Shown here: piece by piece, positions 31,235 to 39,348 of the stretch
Position numbering within the stretch: position 1 is the first letter of the stretch
Layout: each line of letters opens with the position of its first letter
DNA from: Marmoricola sp. OAE513
GTDB taxonomy: Bacteria > Actinomycetota > Actinomycetes > Propionibacteriales > Nocardioidaceae
NCBI RefSeq assembly: GCF_040546585.1
Contig: NZ_JBEPOC010000001.1
Coordinates: forward strand, 1,178,001-1,242,000
Length of the DNA stretch: 64,000 nucleotides
Reading direction: 5' to 3'
Made by a program: the position numbers and the translations under genes
Notes under the pieces: generated by a model
The model's input: the letters and a program-made list of their open reading frames with translations, nothing else
Databases searched by the model: none
Told to the model about the DNA's origin: nothing

Positions 31235-32698
31235 CTAGCGACCGCGACGTCCGCTGAAGGCCGCGGCGCTATGGCCGCCACCGTTCGACCCCGATCCCGA
31301 TCCGCCGCCGGAACGGTTGCGACGGGGGCGGCCCGAGCCCTCCGAGCCACCGCTCTTCGGGGCTGCGGAACCGTTGCGCGAACCACGACCACCGCTAGAG
31401 GCCGACCCGCTGCGCGAGCCGTTCTTGGCGCCACCGCTGCGCGACCCGCCGCCCGACCGACGCGGACGCTGGCCGCCACCCGAACGCTGCTTCTCCTCGG
31501 TCGCGATGCCGAGCCCGCCGGGGACCAGGACGCGCTCGCCCGGGGCGAGCTCGCGGAGGAACTCGTGGTGGGGGCCGCTGACCTTCGTGGTGGTCGGCTT
31601 GATGCCGGCCGCCCGGGTCAGGTCGCGCACGTCGCGGACCTGCTGGTCGGTCATCAGCGTGATCACCGTGCCTGCGGCGCCGGCGCGCGCCGTACGGCCG
31701 GAACGGTGCAGGTAGGCCTTGTGCTCGGCCGGCGGGTCGGCGTGGATCACCAGCGCGACGTCGTCGACGTGGATGCCGCGGGCGGCGATGTCGGTCGCGA
31801 CCAGCGTGGTCGCCTTGCCCGAGTGGAACGCGTCCATGTTCCGGGTGCGCGCGTTCTGCCCGAGGTTGCCGTGGAGCTCGACGGCGGGCACGCCCTTGCT
31901 GTTGAGCTGGCGGGTCAGCGCCTTCGCACCGTGCTTGGTGCGGGTGAAGACGACCGTGCGGCCGGGCGCACTCGCCAGGTCCACCAGGACCGGGACGCGG
32001 TGCTGGTGCTCGATGTGCAGCACGTGGTGGTCCATCGCGGCGACCGGCGACTGGGCCGAGTCGGCCTCGTGCGTCTTCGGGTCCACGAGGAAGCGCTTGA
32101 CCAGGACGTTCACGCCCGCGTCCAGGGTGGCGGAGAACAGCATCCGCTGGCCACCGGCCGGGGTCTTGTCGAGGAGTCGGCGTACGGCGGGCAGGAAGCC
32201 GAGGTCGGCCATGTGGTCGGCCTCGTCGAGGATGGTGATCTCGACGTTGGACAGGTCGCACAGGCCCTGCTGGATCAGGTCCTCGAGGCGACCGGGGCAC
32301 GCCAGGACGACGTCGACCCCGGCCTTGAGGGCCTGGGCCTGCGGGTTCTGCCCCACGCCACCGAAGACGGTGCGGGTCTTGAGGCCGGCGACCTCGGCGA
32401 GCGGGGCGAGGGACGCCTCGATCTGCAGGACGAGCTCGCGGGTCGGGGCCAGGACGAGCGCGCGCGGGCGCTTCGGCTGACGCCGGGAACCGGACTCCAT
32501 CAGCCGGGCGACCAGCGGGAGCAGGAACGCGTAGGTCTTGCCGGAGCCGGTACGGCCGCGTCCGAGGACGTCGCGACCGGCGAGGGAGTCGGGCAGGGTC
32601 GCTGCCTGGATGGGGGTGGGCTCGGTGATGTCGAGCTGCGCCATCGTGGCAACAAGATCTCCGGGCACGCCAAGGACTGCAAAAGCATTGGTGGACAA
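31235..32698 (-). CDS. DEAD-box RNA helicase with Gly/Ser/Arg-rich tail
   Basis: 487 aa. Q-motif region E-P-T-P-I-Q, Walker A G-R-T-G-S-G-K-T, P-T-R-E-L, C-P-G-R, D-E-A-D, S-A-T, and helicase C motifs ending H-R-S-G-R-T-A-R-A-G. Residues beyond about 395 form a basic Gly/Ser/Arg-rich tail that probably binds RNA. TTG start at 32698 is the first that includes the phenylalanine upstream of the Q motif (F-A-V-L-G-V-P), but no ribosome site is obvious. RhlE or CsdA-like roles in ribosome assembly or cold adaptation are likely. Confidence 0.93.
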   Translation of the reverse strand: MSTNAFAVLGVPGDLVATMAQLDITEPTPIQAATLPDSLAGRDVLGRGRTGSGKTYAFLLPLVARLMESGSRRQPKRPRALVLAPTRELVLQIEASLAPLAEVAGLKTRTVFGGVGQNPQAQALKAGVDVVLACPGRLEDLIQQGLCDLSNVEITILDEADHMADLGFLPAVRRLLDKTPAGGQRMLFSATLDAGVNVLVKRFLVDPKTHEADSAQSPVAAMDHHVLHIEHQHRVPVLVDLASAPGRTVVFTRTKHGAKALTRQLNSKGVPAVELHGNLGQNARTRNMDAFHSGKATTLVATDIAARGIHVDDVALVIHADPPAEHKAYLHRSGRTARAGAAGTVITLMTDQQVRDVRDLTRAAGIKPTTTKVSGPHHEFLRELAPGERVLVPGGLGIATEEKQRSGGGQRPRRSGGGSRSGGAKNGSRSGSASSGGRGSRNGSAAPKSGGSEGSGRPRRNRSGGGSGSGSNGGGHSAAAFSGRRGR

Positions 32699-32921
32699 AG
32701 TTGATCGCTATCTCATGTGGTGTCTCACCACGGCCGCGACCCGGATGATCTCCGGAGAATCGCGTTGGTCGTTCGCCGGCACGGAGCCCCTCGCGGTGCT
32801 GCGACGTGCCATCAGGACCGAGGTAAGACTGGGCGATCCTTGTGACTCAAGATTACCGGGTCGCGGTCCGTTTCGAAGAATCGTGCTGGCCGATCCGGGT
32901 GTGACCTGCGACTCTCGTGCG

Positions 32922-33707
32922 GTGCCGGACGACCTCTCCTACGACGCGATCGTGACCAGGCTGCGCGCGGCGGGGTGCGTGTACGCCGAGGACGAGGCGG
33001 CGCACCTGCTCGCTGCCGCCGACGCTGCCGACGACCTCGCCGCACTGGTCGCGCGCCGGGTCGCGGGCGAACCGCTGGAGTGGGTCGTGGGCTGGGCGTT
33101 CTTCGGCACCGAGGACGGCGAGGGCATCCGGGTCGCCGTCACCCCCGGGGTCTTCGTCCCCCGGGGCCGGACGATCGAGCTCGCGCTGGCCGCGCTGGAG
33201 CGCCTCTCCCCCGGGGACACCCTCGTCGAGCTGTGCTGCGGAAGCGGGGCGATCTCGGCGTACCTGGTCGACCGGGTCGACGACCTCGACGTGTGGGCGG
33301 CCGACATCGACCCGGATGCTGTTGCATCCGCGCAGCACAACCTGCCCGGGGCACGCGTCGTCGTCGGCGACCTGTTCGAGCCCCTGCCGCCGGCACTGCG
33401 AGGCACCGTCGCAGTCCTGGTGGCGAACACCCCGTACGTGCCGAGCGATCAGGTCGCGCTGATGCCGGCCGAGGCCCGCGACCACGAACCGCTGCACACC
33501 CTGGACGGCGGGCCCGACGGCCTGGCACTGCTGCGCCGGATCGCCTCGGAGGCGTCGACCTGGTTGCGCCCCGGGGGCAGCGTGCTGATCGAGATCGCCG
33601 AGAGCCAGTTCGACGCCGCGCGCGTCGCGTTCGAGGCGGCGGGACTGGTCACGTCCGGCCTGATCGACCCGGACGGGACGACGGTGATCGTGGGCCTGCG
33701 GAGCTAG
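32922..33707 (+). CDS. PrmC/HemK-related protein N5-glutamine methyltransferase
   Basis: About 261 aa from GTG 32922 (V-P-D-D-L-S-Y-D-A-I); GTG 32883 and 32901 are in-frame alternatives and none has a good ribosome site. SAM-binding motif E-L-C-C-G-S-G-A-I-S (usual D-L-G-T-G-S-G-A-I), acidic A-A-D-I-D-P-D-A, and catalytic N-T-P-Y-V-P in place of N-P-P-Y. It resembles the PrmC-related family of uncertain substrate rather than release-factor PrmC. Divergent from the helicase; ends at the edge of the 32-nt repeat array. Confidence 0.82.
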   Translation: MPDDLSYDAIVTRLRAAGCVYAEDEAAHLLAAADAADDLAALVARRVAGEPLEWVVGWAFFGTEDGEGIRVAVTPGVFVPRGRTIELALAALERLSPGDTLVELCCGSGAISAYLVDRVDDLDVWAADIDPDAVASAQHNLPGARVVVGDLFEPLPPALRGTVAVLVANTPYVPSDQVALMPAEARDHEPLHTLDGGPDGLALLRRIASEASTWLRPGGSVLIEIAESQFDAARVAFEAAGLVTSGLIDPDGTTVIVGLRS

Positions 33708-33732
33708 GGGCGCTCGCTCGGGTCACCAGTCG

Positions 33733-33980
33733 CCGAGAGGTCTGGGATGTCCCACCCAGCCACGTCGAGAGGTCTGGGATGTCCCGCGGGACAACGCCGA
33801 AGGGGCTCAGATGTCTCGCAGGACAGCGCCGAAAGGGCTCAGATGCACAGTCGGCTGGGACATCTGCGCCCGCTCGGCGCACCAGGCTGGGACATCTGGG
33901 CCCGCTCGGCGTACCTGGGCGGGACATCTGGGCCCGCTCGGCGTACCTGGGCGGGACATCTGGGCCCGCTCGGCGTATCA
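33733..33980. repeat. head-to-head array of 32-nt tandem repeats
   Basis: Fills the gap between two convergent genes. Left half: about four direct 32-nt units in one orientation (starting CGCCGAGAGG, CGTCGAGAGG, CGCCGAAGGG, CGCCGAAAGG). Right half: four 32-nt units in the opposite orientation, each beginning GGGACATCTG and containing CCCGCTCGGCG. The orientation switches near 33855. Right-hand units are almost identical, left-hand ones more diverged. No unique spacers, so not CRISPR. Transcripts from either side could fold into a long hairpin. Confidence 0.85.
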
Positions 33981-34799
33981 GTCGCCGGTGGTGCGGTGCT
34001 CGTACGCCGCGCGGGCGCCGTGGTCGAAGTCGGTGAACATCGTGTCCATGCCGGTCTTGCGACCCATCCAGCGCTTCGCGCGGTTCGGCATCAGGCCCCA
34101 CTGCGCGGCCGAGATCGCCATGGACGGCGGAACCGTGGCGATCGGGCGGTGCCTGCCCAACAGGGCGACCACGGCGGCGGCGACCTGCTCGGGTTGGATC
34201 GGCGGGCTAAGCTTCGGCGGGGTGGTGCCGTCGATGAGACCGGTGCTCGTGAACGACGGCAGCACCGCAGCCACGCGGACGCCCTGGCCGGAGAGCTCGG
34301 CGTCGAGCGCCTCGGTCAACGACAGGACACCTGCTTTGGTGGCGGAGTACACGGCCGCACCGGGTGCGGCGATCTTGCCGGCCAGCGAGGCGATGTTGAC
34401 GATCTGACCACCACCGGCGGCGATCATCCGGGGAGCGACCTCGTGGACGCCGAGGATGACGCCGCGCAGGTTGATGTCGAGCTGCTTGAGCTGACCTTCG
34501 AGCGGCACGTCGAGGTGCTTGCCGATGACCATGATCCCGGCGTTGTTGACCAGCCCGTCGATCCGGCCGTACTCGGCCTGCACCTTGTCGAGGAAGCCGG
34601 CGAACGACTCCTGCGAGGTGACGTCGAGCGGGAGACCGAGGCCGCCGTAGGCCTGGGCGGATCGCTGCGCCAGCTCGGCGTCGAGGTCACCGACGGCGAC
34701 CCGGGCGCCGGCGGCGGCGAGCGCCTTGGCGGTGGCTTCACCGATGCCACGCGCACCACCGGTGATCGCGACGACCTTGTTGCGTACAGAGCGAGCCAT
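33978..34799 (-). CDS. short-chain dehydrogenase/reductase
   Basis: 273 aa classical SDR. NAD(P)-binding T-G-G-A-R-G-I-G, N-N-A-G-I, catalytic Ser in I-A-S-L-A-G and Y-S-A-T-K. D-L-D after the second strand suggests NAD(H) preference. ATG 34799 overlaps the aldehyde dehydrogenase stop by one base. It probably oxidises an alcohol or ketone in the same pathway as the aldehyde dehydrogenase, DUF2236 protein and P450. Its C-terminus ends inside the last repeat unit. Confidence 0.9.
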   Translation of the reverse strand: MARSVRNKVVAITGGARGIGEATAKALAAAGARVAVGDLDAELAQRSAQAYGGLGLPLDVTSQESFAGFLDKVQAEYGRIDGLVNNAGIMVIGKHLDVPLEGQLKQLDINLRGVILGVHEVAPRMIAAGGGQIVNIASLAGKIAAPGAAVYSATKAGVLSLTEALDAELSGQGVRVAAVLPSFTSTGLIDGTTPPKLSPPIQPEQVAAAVVALLGRHRPIATVPPSMAISAAQWGLMPNRAKRWMGRKTGMDTMFTDFDHGARAAYEHRTTGD

Positions 34800-36448
34800 C
34801 AGATGTCCTTCCGCGCCTTGCGGCGAGCTGCCTTGAGCTGGGCGATGACGACGACCCGCATGGCGGCCATGTAGGCCTTCGTGCGGGACGGGTAGGGGGT
34901 GGCGACCCGCTGGGTCGTGGTGGTCTGCGACTCGGTGAACCGCAGGATGCCGTCGGCGGCGTGCCGGCGACCGACCCCGCTCGCCTTCATCCCGCCCATC
35001 GGGGCGGACAACGAGGAGATGGCCGAGAGGTAGCCGTCATTGATGTTCACCGCACCCGCCCGGATCGCGTTCGCGACCTTCTGGGCCTTCGCGAGGTCCT
35101 TGCCCCAGACGCTCGCGGACAGGCCGTACTCGGTGTCGTTGGCGCGGGCGATCGCGTCCGCGTCGTCGACGACGGGGTAGACCGAGACGACCGGGCCGAA
35201 GGTCTCCTCGGCGTACAGCTTCATCCCGGGACGTACGCCGGTGATCACCGTCGGCTCGAAGAAGAACGGACCGAGGTCGGGGCGGTGCCGTCCACCCGAG
35301 GCGACGACCGCACCCTGGGCGACGGCGTCCTCGACGTGGTCGCGGGTCACCCCGAGCTGCTCGGCCGAGGTGAGGGACCCCATCTCGACGTCGTGGTCGT
35401 AGGACGCCCCGATCTTGATCCGGGCGGTCTCCGCGACGAGCTTCTCGACGAACGTCGGGTAGAGCGACTCGTGGACGTAGATCCGCTCGATGCCGATGCA
35501 CATCTGTCCGGCGCTGGCGAAGCACGCCTGCACCGCCCCGGTCACCGCGGCGTCGAGGTCGGCGTCCTCGCGGACGACCATCGGGTTCTTGCCGCCGAGC
35601 TCGAGCGAGGTCCCGATCAGGCGTTCACCGGCAGCGGCCGCGAGCCGCCGTCCGGTGGCGGTGGAGCCGGTGAAGGCGAGGTGGTCGACGTTCTCGATGA
35701 TCGCCTGACCGAGCTTGCTGCCCGGGCCGGCGACGACCTGCCAGATCTCCGCCGGCACCCCGGCGCGGACGGCGAGCTCGCGCGCCGCGAGCAGCGTCAT
35801 CGGCGCCTGCGAGTCCGCCTTGGACAGCACGGCGTTGCCAGCGATCAAGGCCGGGACCACGTCGCCGACGGCGAGGAAGAGCGGGTAGTTCCACGGGGCG
35901 ATGACCCCGACCAGCCCCTTGGGGTGGCGGGTGACACGAGCCCTGACGACCCCCGGTACGCCGGAGCGCACCGAGCGCGGTGCGAGGTAGTCCGCGCTGG
36001 CAGCACCGTAGTGCGCGGCGACCAGCGGGACCCCGAAGGTCTCGATGCCCGCGTGGATCCGGGACTTGCCCGTCTCCCACTGCACGAGGTCGGTGAGCTT
36101 GTCGCGCTCCGCGACCATCAGCTCGCCGAACTTCAGCGCGATCCTCGTCCGCTCGGACAGCGGTCGCGCTGCCCAGGCAGGTTGGGCCGCACGCGCCCGG
36201 GTCGCAGCGAGGGCCACGTCGGCGGCGGAGGACTGCGGGACCGGGGGGAGCAGCGCGCCGGTGAAGGGCTCGACTGCTTGCGCGGTGTCGTCGCCCGAGG
36301 TGGTGACCTGGGCTGCGTAGCGCGCGATGTCGGCGGAGGTCAGGTGCGGCGGGAGCTGGGCCTGGGCGGGGTTGGCGCGCCTCGGCAAGCTCGACGACCG
36401 GGGGATCGACGACCGAAGGGGGTTCGAGGACCGGCTGAGGATGCTCAC
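34799..36448 (-). CDS. aldehyde dehydrogenase, succinate-semialdehyde dehydrogenase type
   Basis: 549 aa. The core has W-N-Y-P near the cofactor site, general base Glu in L-E-L-G-G-K-N and catalytic Cys in G-Q-M-C-I-G. It resembles GabD2-type succinate-semialdehyde dehydrogenases, but true substrate is unknown. GTG start 36448 overlaps the upstream stop (GTGA). The first 30 residues (S-S-N-P-L-R-S-S-I-P-R-S-S-S-L-P-R-R) are encoded by the dispersed repeat and look like an acquired extension. The last 50 residues are basic. Confidence 0.88.
   Translation of the reverse strand: MSILSRSSNPLRSSIPRSSSLPRRANPAQAQLPPHLTSADIARYAAQVTTSGDDTAQAVEPFTGALLPPVPQSSAADVALAATRARAAQPAWAARPLSERTRIALKFGELMVAERDKLTDLVQWETGKSRIHAGIETFGVPLVAAHYGAASADYLAPRSVRSGVPGVVRARVTRHPKGLVGVIAPWNYPLFLAVGDVVPALIAGNAVLSKADSQAPMTLLAARELAVRAGVPAEIWQVVAGPGSKLGQAIIENVDHLAFTGSTATGRRLAAAAGERLIGTSLELGGKNPMVVREDADLDAAVTGAVQACFASAGQMCIGIERIYVHESLYPTFVEKLVAETARIKIGASYDHDVEMGSLTSAEQLGVTRDHVEDAVAQGAVVASGGRHRPDLGPFFFEPTVITGVRPGMKLYAEETFGPVVSVYPVVDDADAIARANDTEYGLSASVWGKDLAKAQKVANAIRAGAVNINDGYLSAISSLSAPMGGMKASGVGRRHAADGILRFTESQTTTTQRVATPYPSRTKAYMAAMRVVVIAQLKAARRKARKDI
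36379..36434. repeat. dispersed repeat, copy 2 (within the 5' end of the aldehyde dehydrogenase)
   Basis: CTCGGCAAGCTCGACGACCG followed by two decayed part-copies (GATCGACGACCG, GTTCGAGGACCGG). Read in frame as P-R-S-S-S-L-P-R-R, the same peptide as in copy 5. Confidence 0.75.
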
Positions 36449-37338
36449 GCCACCCGACCCTCACGCTTGAACGCCCGCAGCGCAATGGGGTGCATCCGGA
36501 ACTTTCCGGGGAGCTTGGCGTAGACCGGGTTCAGCGCGCGGCTCAGTTTCGCGAACCGCTGGTACCTCCGCTCGCGCTGCGGGTCCCACGGGAGGCCGAG
36601 GATCTCGCGACCGCGCTCGGGCATGCCGCCGATGGTGATGGACGAGCTGATCGCGTTGATCGGGCCCTTGACCACGAACCACACCGGCGCCGGGATCCGC
36701 TTCGGCCGCGGCCATCCCTTGGTCGCGTAGCCGACTCCGTACGCCGCGGTGCGGTGCGCGACCAGGCGCTCGTCCAGCGCGTGCTGCCAGTAGGCGTCGA
36801 ACTCGGCCCAGGTGGTCGGCACGGAGCGGGCGCTGACGCCGTACCGCTGGAACCAGGTGATGTGCTCGCCGATGATCTGGTCCTTCTCGGCATCGCTGAG
36901 CGGACGGATAAAGGTCTCGGTGGCGACGACCAGGTGCTCGACGAAGGTCGCGTGCGCCCAGTAGTAGGTGTCCGGGTTGAGCGCGCTGTAGCGGCCGCCG
37001 TCGGGGAGCTTGCCCTTGATGTGCTTGTGGAAGTCGCGGACCTCGTGGCCGGCCGCGACGCCGTCGACGCCGTACACGGTGTTGAAGATCGGCGGGATGC
37101 TGCGCTGCAGGCGGGCCAGCGTCTCGGCGAACCAGACGGAGTGGTCCTCGACGCCCTGACCGAGCGACGGAAGCATGTTCTGCAGAACTGCGGCGCGCGG
37201 TCCGAGCAGGGCCATCCGGTTGTCGGCGAAGAGCTGCCAGGTCAGCGAGTCGGGGCCGAGCGGAAGGGCCTTCGTCTCGGCAGGCTCGACGACCGGGGCA
37301 GGCGCGACGACCGGGTCCGGGGTCTGGGCAAGCGTCAT
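36445..37338 (-). CDS. DUF2236 (MpaB/latex-clearing-like) oxygenase family protein
   Basis: 297 aa from ATG 37338, which lies 6 bases after a -10 box and so may be leaderless; ATG 37353 is the alternative. Helical DUF2236 fold with conserved R-x-x-x-T, D-F-H-K-H-I-K-G and Y-Y-W-A-H-A-T-F histidines, which in the family coordinate haem b (latex-clearing protein) or support related chemistry. Residues 10-25 (V-V-A-P-A-P-V-V-E-P-A-E-T) come from the dispersed repeat. Co-operonic with aldehyde dehydrogenase and SDR and divergent from P450, it probably belongs to an oxidative catabolic or detoxifying pathway. Confidence 0.85.
   Translation of the reverse strand: MTLAQTPDPVVAPAPVVEPAETKALPLGPDSLTWQLFADNRMALLGPRAAVLQNMLPSLGQGVEDHSVWFAETLARLQRSIPPIFNTVYGVDGVAAGHEVRDFHKHIKGKLPDGGRYSALNPDTYYWAHATFVEHLVVATETFIRPLSDAEKDQIIGEHITWFQRYGVSARSVPTTWAEFDAYWQHALDERLVAHRTAAYGVGYATKGWPRPKRIPAPVWFVVKGPINAISSSITIGGMPERGREILGLPWDPQRERRYQRFAKLSRALNPVYAKLPGKFRMHPIALRAFKREGRVA
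37274..37314. repeat. dispersed repeat, copy 3 (within the 5' end of the DUF2236 gene)
   Basis: CTCGGCAGGCTCGACGACCG plus a part-copy GGCGCGACGACCGGG. Read in a different frame from copies 2 and 5, as V-V-E-P-A-E-T. Confidence 0.75.
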
Positions 37339-37344
37339 GAGCCG

Positions 37345-37373
37345 ATGATACATTGATACAGATTTGTTTCAAT
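37345..37373. promoter_or_regulatory. divergent promoter/operator between DUF2236 and P450 genes
   Basis: Bases 37352-37373 form a 22-bp near-perfect palindrome, ATTGAWACA-N4-TGTWTCAAT. On the minus strand it covers -35 TTGAAA (37372-37367) and the 16-base spacer before -10 TATCAT (37350-37345), which is 6 bases from the DUF2236 ATG. This is the expected layout for repression, probably by the TetR protein encoded after the P450. Confidence 0.7.
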
Positions 37374-37375
37374 GC

Positions 37376-37398
37376 GTCTCGACAAGCTCGACGACCGG
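37376..37398. repeat. dispersed repeat, copy 4 (P450 leader)
   Basis: CTCGACAAGCTCGACGACCG core lying between the operator and the P450 ribosome site, so it is part of the P450 5' leader. Confidence 0.8.
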
Positions 37399-37411
37399 AA
37401 CTGGAGTGCCC

Positions 37412-38734
37412 GTGACGACGACGTCCGATCCCACCACCGCACTGAAGACCGTCGGCGGCCCGCGGGTCGGCCTCCCGCACCTGCTGAAGATGCGGCGCGA
37501 CCCGATCGGTCACAACGACCTGATGCGCGCGAAGTACGGCGAGGTCCTCAAGCTCAACGTCTTCGGCACCACGCTCTACGCCTGCTACGGCATGGACGCC
37601 GCCGAGCAGATCCTGATCAACCGGGACCGCGCGTTCGTCAACGGCCCGGCGTGGTCGCACTTCATCGGTCCGTTCTTCCACCGCGGGCTGATGCTGCTGG
37701 ACAACGAGGAGCACCTGCACGACCGCCGGATCATGCAGGCCGCGTTCACCAACGACGCGATGCGCCGCTACCACGCGGTGATGGTGCCGCACATCCGCTC
37801 GGGCCTGGAGGCGTGGGCGGACGTGGAGAACCCGCGGATGTACGAGCTGTTCAAGGACCTCACCCTCGACCTGGCACTGGAGACCTTCGTCGGCGTGGAG
37901 CTCGACCGCGCCGAGAAGGACCGGATCAACAAGGCGTTCATCGCCGCGGTCCGGGCCGGCACGTCGATCGTGCGCGCGAACGTCCCGGGCACTCCGTGGG
38001 CCAAGGGCCTGGCGGCCCGCAAGGTGCTCGAGGACTTCTTCTTCAAGAACCTTCCCGCCAAGCGGCGCGACGGCGGCGACGACCTGTTCGCCCAGCTGTG
38101 CACCGCGACGTCCGAGGACGGCGAGGTGTTCAGCGACGCCGACATCGTCAACCAGATGATCTTCCTGCTGATGGCGGCGCACGACACCACCACCATCACG
38201 ATGAGCTCGATGGCCTACCACCTGGCCCGCTTCCCCGAGTGGCAGGAGAAGGCCCGCCAGGAGGCGCTCGCCGCCACCGATTCCTACGACTCGATCACCG
38301 CGTGCGAGCTGCAGGACCGGATCATGAAGGAGTCGCTGCGCCTGTGCAGCCCGGTGCCCTCGCTCCCCCGGGTGGCCACCCGCGAGGTCGCGGTGAACGG
38401 CTACCGGATCCCTGAGGGCGCGTTCGTCACCGTCTCCCCCTTCTACAGCCACTTCGACCCGGAGTACTGGCCGAACCCGACCCACTTCGACCCCGACCGG
38501 TTCGCCGAGCCTCGCCGCGAGGACCACGGCCACCGGATGGCCTTCCACGGGTTCGGCGGTGGCGTGCACAAGTGCATCGGCATGTTCTTCGCCGGCGTCC
38601 AGGTGCGCGCGATCTTCCACGAGCTGCTGACGACGTACCGGTGGTCGGTTCCCGCGGGCTACGAGTGGCCGCTCGACCTGGTAGCACTGCCGTTCCCGCG
38701 CGACCGCCTCCCCGTGACGCTGGAGAAGCTGTGA
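37412..38734 (+). CDS. cytochrome P450
   Basis: 440 aa haem-thiolate monooxygenase. GTG 37412 has GGAG 6 bases upstream. I-helix A-A-H-D-T-T at 255-260, E-x-x-R at 307-310 (E-S-L-R), haem loop F-H-G-F-G-G-G-V-H-K-C-I-G with Cys388. No membrane anchor, soluble bacterial type; substrate unknown. No ferredoxin gene is adjacent. The stop overlaps the tetR start (GTGA). Shares the divergent control region with DUF2236, aldehyde dehydrogenase and SDR genes. Confidence 0.95.
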   Translation: MTTTSDPTTALKTVGGPRVGLPHLLKMRRDPIGHNDLMRAKYGEVLKLNVFGTTLYACYGMDAAEQILINRDRAFVNGPAWSHFIGPFFHRGLMLLDNEEHLHDRRIMQAAFTNDAMRRYHAVMVPHIRSGLEAWADVENPRMYELFKDLTLDLALETFVGVELDRAEKDRINKAFIAAVRAGTSIVRANVPGTPWAKGLAARKVLEDFFFKNLPAKRRDGGDDLFAQLCTATSEDGEVFSDADIVNQMIFLLMAAHDTTTITMSSMAYHLARFPEWQEKARQEALAATDSYDSITACELQDRIMKESLRLCSPVPSLPRVATREVAVNGYRIPEGAFVTVSPFYSHFDPEYWPNPTHFDPDRFAEPRREDHGHRMAFHGFGGGVHKCIGMFFAGVQVRAIFHELLTTYRWSVPAGYEWPLDLVALPFPRDRLPVTLEKL

Positions 38735-39279
38735 CGTCAGGCATCCTGGACGCCGCGGAGCGGGTCTTCACCCAGTACGGCGCCCGCCGCGCCAACGTCG
38801 AGGACGTCGCTCGCGCCGCCGGTATCAGCCGGAGCACGCTCTACCGCGCCTACCCGACCAAGGAGGCCCTGCTCCAGGCGGTGCTCGACCGCGAGATCGA
38901 CGAGTTCTTCGACCAGCTCGACCTGGTCGCCTCCGACCTGCCCCCGCGCGAGGCGATCGTCGAGTGCTTCACCGCCGGTATCGCGCTGACCCGGGAGATC
39001 CCGTTGCTGGCCCGGCTCGTCGAGACCGAGCCGGAGATCATCACCGGCATCGGCGGCGCGACCCCGACGAGCGCGGTCCTCGGCTCGGCCCACCGCGTCG
39101 CCCGGACCCTGCGACGTAGCGGCGCCACCATGCCCGAGGAGGAGCTGTACGTCGTGGCGGAGCTGATGCTCCGGATCGCCTACACCTACATGCTCAACCC
39201 GCACGGCACCGTCGACATGACCCGGGACGACGCGGTGCGCGACTACGCGCGCCGGTACCTCGCACCCCTCGTGCACTGA
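38731..39279 (+). CDS. TetR family transcriptional regulator
   Basis: 182 aa. Short N-terminus leading straight to the helix-turn-helix (I-L-D-A-A-E-R-V-F ... V-E-D-V-A-R-A-A-G-I-S-R-S-T-L-Y-R), then an all-helical ligand domain. GTG 38731 overlaps the P450 stop. It probably binds the ATTGA-W-ACA palindrome 1.4 kb upstream and senses a substrate or product of the cluster; this is inference from context. Confidence 0.9.
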   Translation: MTSGILDAAERVFTQYGARRANVEDVARAAGISRSTLYRAYPTKEALLQAVLDREIDEFFDQLDLVASDLPPREAIVECFTAGIALTREIPLLARLVETEPEIITGIGGATPTSAVLGSAHRVARTLRRSGATMPEEELYVVAELMLRIAYTYMLNPHGTVDMTRDDAVRDYARRYLAPLVH

Positions 39280-39348
39280 GAGGTCACCCGCCGGGGCCGG
39301 TCCGTACCGTGTTACCTGGACGCAACGTGCGTCGGCGAAGGTGGGCGC

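Noticed and set aside
32699-32921. Riboswitch or cold-shock leader upstream of the helicase
   Set aside because: No conserved aptamer recognised; only short palindromes such as TCTCCGGAGA seen.
33733-33980. CRISPR array
   Set aside because: Units are contiguous, inverted halves are present, there are no unique spacers and no cas genes nearby.
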